Under the pieces are notes generated by a model that was given only the letters and a program-made list of their open reading frames with translations, was not told the DNA's origin and searched no databases. From assembly GCF_947500405.1 (NCBI RefSeq), contig NZ_CANMRY010000005.1, forward strand, positions 1 through 64,000: a DNA stretch of 64,000 nucleotides. The letters are read 5' to 3'. The DNA is from an uncultured Maribacter sp. GTDB lineage: Bacteria > Bacteroidota > Bacteroidia > Flavobacteriales > Flavobacteriaceae. Position numbers and translations under genes: made by a program. Shown in pieces: positions 60,656 through 64,000 of this stretch. Position 1 is the stretch's first letter; the number at the start of each line of letters is the position of its first letter.

Positions 60656-61552
60656 CTAAAATAACTTTGGATTAGAAATATTAATCGTTTTTGGAATAAT
60701 TAAATTACTTCCCATTCTTTTATTTAATTCTGTAATAAAATAGGCTGATAATAATGGAGACTCTAATTCTAAGTTTTGATGTATAAAAAAATGAATGTTT
60801 TTTAATCCTTGTTCTTTCCATTTTATTAATCTTAATATCCATTCATCTAATCTGGTATAATCACTTTTATGATTAGCGCCAACATATCTTATAAAAGCCT
60901 CATTTTTTGTAAGTCTCATATGCATTATATCTCTTCTGCCAGCAGTATCTACAATTGTATTACTTATGTTATTCTCTTCTAGTAAGGAATATAATTCACT
61001 AGCTACTGCTGTATCATTAAACCAATCTGTATGTCTAAATTCTATAGATAATGGAAATTCTTTTGGCCAGTATTCTATAAAACGCACTACTCTATCCCAA
61101 TTTTTAGGTCCAAAGTTAGTATGCAATTGTAAAAAGATAGTACCTAATTTATCTTTTAAATTTGAAGTTACATTAAGGTATTCATCTAATATTGGATAAG
61201 CCTGATCATTGAGCCTTCTTAGGTGACTTACATTTTGAACTATTTTAGGAAAAAACTTAAAATTTTCTGGAGTCTTATCATACCATTTTTGATACTGTTC
61301 TGCAGGGAATATCCTGTAAAATGTAGCATTTAATTCTATACTATTAAATTGAGATGCATAATATGCCAACTCATCTTTTGTTCCTCTTGGATAAAAGTTT
61401 TTTAAATCTTGTTTATTCCATTTAGCACAGCCTACATAAATAGAAGTTGCCACATCTTTTTCGGATTTTGAAAGTACAAGATTAGTACCAGAATGATCTT
61501 TTGGTAGTGTAAAATCTATAAGTTCGGGTTGTTCTACTTTTCCAAATTTCAT
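60656..61552 (-). CDS. DUF72 protein
   Basis: This 298-residue TIM-barrel-like protein has DUF72 features: IYVGCAKWNKQDLKNFYPRGTKDELAYYASQFNSIELNATFYR, FFPKIVQNVSHLRRLND, LGTIFLQLHTNFGPKNWDRVVRFIEYWPKEFPLSIEFRHTDWF, MHMRLTKNEAFIRYVG. The family (YecE in E. coli) has no confirmed activity. It is probably cotranscribed with the thioesterase gene. Confidence 0.94.
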   Translation of the reverse strand: MKFGKVEQPELIDFTLPKDHSGTNLVLSKSEKDVATSIYVGCAKWNKQDLKNFYPRGTKDELAYYASQFNSIELNATFYRIFPAEQYQKWYDKTPENFKFFPKIVQNVSHLRRLNDQAYPILDEYLNVTSNLKDKLGTIFLQLHTNFGPKNWDRVVRFIEYWPKEFPLSIEFRHTDWFNDTAVASELYSLLEENNISNTIVDTAGRRDIMHMRLTKNEAFIRYVGANHKSDYTRLDEWILRLIKWKEQGLKNIHFFIHQNLELESPLLSAYFITELNKRMGSNLIIPKTINISNPKLF

Positions 61553-61694
61553 AGGAATAACAAAGTATAATGTTAAAAATATATTTTAAAATAATAAAGA
61601 TAAAGTAATAGTAGTTTTGTTCATAACCACGTTAAAAACTAATTTTATTTTAAGAATTTTAAGATAAGGTTTCTTTTACCTTTATAAAAACCAT

Positions 61695-62114
61695 ATGATT
61701 ATTATGTTAGATCGGTCCCAATACCTTTTAAAGATTCGTCCAGATATACCAACAACAGCAATAAATGAAACTATGGGTCTTAATGAAAGGTTCCAAAATG
61801 AAACATTACGGCCTGTGCTAAAGTTTCAGAATGGATTGCTTATAGCTGTATTTAAAAACTACATAACTAAACATAAAAATAAATTTCAAGAACTTTCTAT
61901 AGAAAAAAAATTGCTTTATATAGAAAATGCAATACAAAAAGACATAAAATTTAGAAATTCTCTTAAGGGTATAATTATAGGTGCTTTTGCAGAAGAAGAA
62001 TATGCTATTTATATACAAGATTCTTCTGCGCTAAATAAACGCATGATGAATTTAGTTATTAAAAGGTTACAAGATCAAATACAAGTATTTGAGGAAGAAG
62101 CATTAATCCACTAA
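61695..62114 (+). CDS. 139-aa protein of unknown function
   Basis: The protein is soluble: MIIMLDRSQYLLKIRPDIPTTAINETMGLNERFQNETLRPVLKFQNGLLIAVF..., with a helical C-terminal half. Met4 at 61704 is an equally good start. Flavobacterial relatives are sometimes labelled glyoxalase, but I see no VOC metal ligands. It overlaps the convergent DUF2461 gene by 12 bases at its end. Confidence 0.85.
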   Translation: MIIMLDRSQYLLKIRPDIPTTAINETMGLNERFQNETLRPVLKFQNGLLIAVFKNYITKHKNKFQELSIEKKLLYIENAIQKDIKFRNSLKGIIIGAFAEEEYAIYIQDSSALNKRMMNLVIKRLQDQIQVFEEEALIH

Positions 62115-62783
62115 AGATTCACCATTTAAGTTTGTAGTTAATATGCTACTCATTAAATTAAAAAAGGGTCTTATAGATTTAAAAGAATTGTCTATAACGG
62201 TAGTAAAATCTTTTGATAAAACTTCTTTATCAGAGAATTTCTTGATAAAAATGTATTGTTTTCTTTTAATTAAATCAATGTTTGGGTGTGCTTTATCAAA
62301 ACCCTTTGGAGAAGTTTTTACTTGATCACCTACTACATCTCCCCATACTTTTTTAAAAGAAGGGGCTTCAATAATTTCTCTAACTTCTGTAGCATCTACC
62401 TCAAATTCTTTTCTTATTCGTAATAAATCTGCCGGATTAGGATCCCAAAACCCTGTGGCAACAAAAGAATCTCCTGGTTTTATTTGCAAATAGTAACCAC
62501 CTCTTAATTTGGCACCAGATCTAGCAAAAGAGATAGAAAAATGAGACTTATAAGGTGTTTTGTCCTTAGAAAACCGTACATCTCTATATATTCTAAAAAC
62601 TTTCAATTTTTCAATTTCGTCATGTTTATTTAGGTTTTCCATAACTACAGAAGCCAAGTTCTTTATAGTTGTTTGGTACTTTTTAAAAACCTCTTTATTT
62701 TCTGTAAACCACTCTCTATTATTGTTTTTTTCTAACTCTTTTAAAAAATTAAAAACTGGTTTTGTAATCATGTAATCTAACAT
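62103..62783 (-). CDS. DUF2461 protein
   Basis: This 226-residue protein fits DUF2461: FNFLKELEKNNNREWFTENKEVFKKYQ, VFRIYRDVRFSKDKTPYKSHFSISFARSG, GGYYLQIKPGDSFVATGFWDPNPADLLRIRKEF. It is a small cytosolic family of unknown function found next to DNA repair or stress genes in some genomes. The start could be Met5 (62771). Confidence 0.95.
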   Translation of the reverse strand: MLDYMITKPVFNFLKELEKNNNREWFTENKEVFKKYQTTIKNLASVVMENLNKHDEIEKLKVFRIYRDVRFSKDKTPYKSHFSISFARSGAKLRGGYYLQIKPGDSFVATGFWDPNPADLLRIRKEFEVDATEVREIIEAPSFKKVWGDVVGDQVKTSPKGFDKAHPNIDLIKRKQYIFIKKFSDKEVLSKDFTTVIDNSFKSIRPFFNLMSSILTTNLNGESLVD

Positions 62784-62872
62784 TCGACTTATGTGTTGTT
62801 ATTTTATGCTAAAGTTAACCATTTAGAACATTATACTTTTTAATATTTGGTTAATTTTGATGTATTAATCCT

Positions 62873-63670
62873 ATGTTTATGAAACTAGAGTCTGTAATTA
62901 ATAAAATAATTCAACATAAGAAACAACCTAACTTAAGATATCAATTAAAAGAAAAAGTAGAAGAATTTACGAATAGACTTTTTTATACTCTTTTTGATAT
63001 TGATACTCCGGTAGAAGAAAATTTAAAAAAGCTAGAAGTAGATTTTGATGCTTTAGTAAATCTTGCTTGTTGGGAAGTAAAAAAACCATGTAAAAAAATA
63101 TGGGAAAACTATGTGGAAAAATTACCTGAAATTTTAAAAAAATTAAACATTGATGCCGAAGCTACAGTAGAATGTGATCCCGCGTCTCTTTCTATAGAAG
63201 AAGTGTATATGGCATATCCAGGGTTTTATGCTATAGCTATTTACAGGTTAGCACATGAATTATATAATGATGGTTTTCCTTTAGTACCAAGATTAATGAC
63301 AGAGTATGCGCATAGACAAACTGGCGTTGATATAAACCCAGGAGCAATTATTGGACATGCTTTTCATATAGATCACGGAACAGGAATTGTTATAGGAGAA
63401 ACTGCAATAATTAAGAATCATGTAAAAATTTACCAAGGGGTAACTTTGGGAGGTTTATACGTAGCAAAGAGTTTACAAAAGACAAAAAGGCATCCTACTA
63501 TTGAAGATAATGTAACTATATATGCCAATGCAACTATTTTAGGGGGCAATACTACTATTGGGAAGAATAGTATAATTGGTGGTAACGCATGGGTTACCGA
63601 AACTGTCCCAGAAAATTCAACTGTTTATCATACGCCAGAAATTAAAATTAAAACACTTCCAAATGTCTAA
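62873..63670 (+). CDS. cysE: serine O-acetyltransferase
   Basis: This 265-residue protein is EpsC/CysE-type: an N-terminal helical region, then YPGFYAIAIYRLAHELY, QTGVDINPGAIIGHAFHIDHGTGIVIGETAIIKNHVKIYQGVTLGG (His in FHIDHGTG catalytic) and hexapeptide repeats. It makes O-acetyl-L-serine from serine and acetyl-CoA. It overlaps the start of the cysteine synthase gene by eight bases, so the two cysteine-synthesis genes are translated together. Met3 at 62879 is an alternative start. Confidence 0.96.
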   Translation: MFMKLESVINKIIQHKKQPNLRYQLKEKVEEFTNRLFYTLFDIDTPVEENLKKLEVDFDALVNLACWEVKKPCKKIWENYVEKLPEILKKLNIDAEATVECDPASLSIEEVYMAYPGFYAIAIYRLAHELYNDGFPLVPRLMTEYAHRQTGVDINPGAIIGHAFHIDHGTGIVIGETAIIKNHVKIYQGVTLGGLYVAKSLQKTKRHPTIEDNVTIYANATILGGNTTIGKNSIIGGNAWVTETVPENSTVYHTPEIKIKTLPNV

Positions 63671-64000
63671 AACAATACTAGATTTAATTGGTAATACACC
63701 ATTAGTAGAAGCTAGAGTTCTTAATCAAAATCCAAATGTTAAATTATTTTTTAAGTTAGAAGGGCATAACCCTGGAGGTAGTGTAAAAGACCGTGCTGCT
63801 TATAATATGATAAAAAATGGATTAGAAACAGGTTCTATAAAAAAGGAAGATAAATTAATTGAAGCTACAAGTGGAAATACTGGAATAGCTTTAGCTATGA
63901 TAGCTGGCATTTATGGTTTAGATATGGAATTAGTGATGCCAGAAAACTCTACTAAAGAAAGAGTGCAAACCATGCGCGCATATGGCGCAAAAGTTACACT
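63663..64000 (+). CDS. cysM: cysteine synthase, 5' part cut by window edge
   Basis: Starts ATG 63663 and continues past the end of the window. The first 112 residues include LDLIGNTPLVEARVLN, the PLP Lys in NPGGSVKDRAAYNM, EATSGNTGIALA and MPENSTKERVQTMRAYGAKV. It makes cysteine from O-acetylserine and sulfide, using the product of cysE. Assignment to CysM (B type) rather than CysK rests on the GSVKDRAA motif and is likely but not proven. Confidence 0.93.
   Translation, partial: MSKTILDLIGNTPLVEARVLNQNPNVKLFFKLEGHNPGGSVKDRAAYNMIKNGLETGSIKKEDKLIEATSGNTGIALAMIAGIYGLDMELVMPENSTKERVQTMRAYGAKVT

Noticed and set aside
61695..62114. Glyoxalase
   Set aside because: There are no VOC repeats and no metal-binding His/Glu pattern.
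1..64000. tRNA, rRNA, CRISPR or complete insertion sequence
   Set aside because: No tRNA-like T-arm sequence, spaced direct repeats or transposase gene was recognised by reading. A tRNA and CRISPR scan would be needed to exclude them fully.

Overview
The window looks like a chromosomal stretch of a Flavobacteriaceae-type Bacteroidetes. The evidence is AT-rich DNA, a C-terminal type IX secretion sorting domain, many lipoproteins with Ser/Asn-Cys lipoboxes, a short 287-residue primary sigma factor, UDP-acylglucosamine acyltransferase LpxD (Gram-negative envelope), and -7 boxes of the TAnnTTTG type. I see no rRNA, tRNA, CRISPR array or intact insertion sequence.

Layout. (1) 0.4-10.2 kb, plus strand, accessory in character: a giant secreted protein with two seven-repeat FG-GAP propellers and three near-identical Ig-like repeats, a DUF4382 lipoprotein, two small charged envelope proteins, a LuxR-type regulator and a 779-residue secreted protein of unknown function. 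Imperfect copies of one non-coding repeat lie between these genes, and a 1.1 kb gene-free stretch (10.2-11.25 kb) closes the region. (2) 11.2-18.6 kb, minus strand: a DMT exporter, a membrane class III cyclase, an Mpo1-like protein and a three-gene envelope operon (unknown 653-aa protein, DUF2490, MORN). (3) 18.7-30.8 kb, mostly housekeeping: transporter, pseudouridine synthase, metallo-beta-lactamase-fold hydrolase, zinc-ribbon SDR-like protein, DEAD-box-type RNA helicase, lpxD, a superfamily II helicase, a cold-shock protein and a di-haem lipoprotein. (4) 30.8-43 kb: a GntR regulator with a palindromic operator candidate, a cluster of small unknown genes, XdhC/MocA-like maturation genes, a von Willebrand A lipoprotein, an OmpA lipoprotein, a cell-wall trio (3D domain, amidase, M14 peptidase), a serine hydrolase, and a glycogen-binding/helix-hairpin-helix fusion. 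(5) 42.8-48.7 kb, minus strand: an FAD monooxygenase, menB, a VOC protein, a glycosyltransferase and a second copy of the superfamily II helicase. (6) 48.9-60 kb: rpoD, then a tight six-gene minus-strand operon. (7) 60.2-64 kb: a thioesterase, DUF72, DUF2461 and the start of a cysE-cysM pair cut by the window edge.

The most system-like locus is 49.8-60.0 kb. A soluble hybrid histidine kinase with an Hpt domain, a single-domain response regulator, a membrane-anchored HEAT-repeat protein, a processive PgaC-like GT2 synthase, an LtaS-like sulfatase-fold membrane enzyme with a grafted TPR tail, and a YaiO-type outer-membrane barrel with a matching TPR head are packed with gaps of 0-12 bases or single-base overlaps. 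The gene content suggests a phosphorelay-controlled machine that makes, modifies and exports a surface polysaccharide. Downstream of the barrel, before a bidirectional terminator shared with rpoD, lie two tiny genes (33 and 32 residues) that share a Y-L-x-F-[IL]-Q-[ND]-L-N-E-I-L core. They may be an undescribed micro-peptide family linked to this operon.
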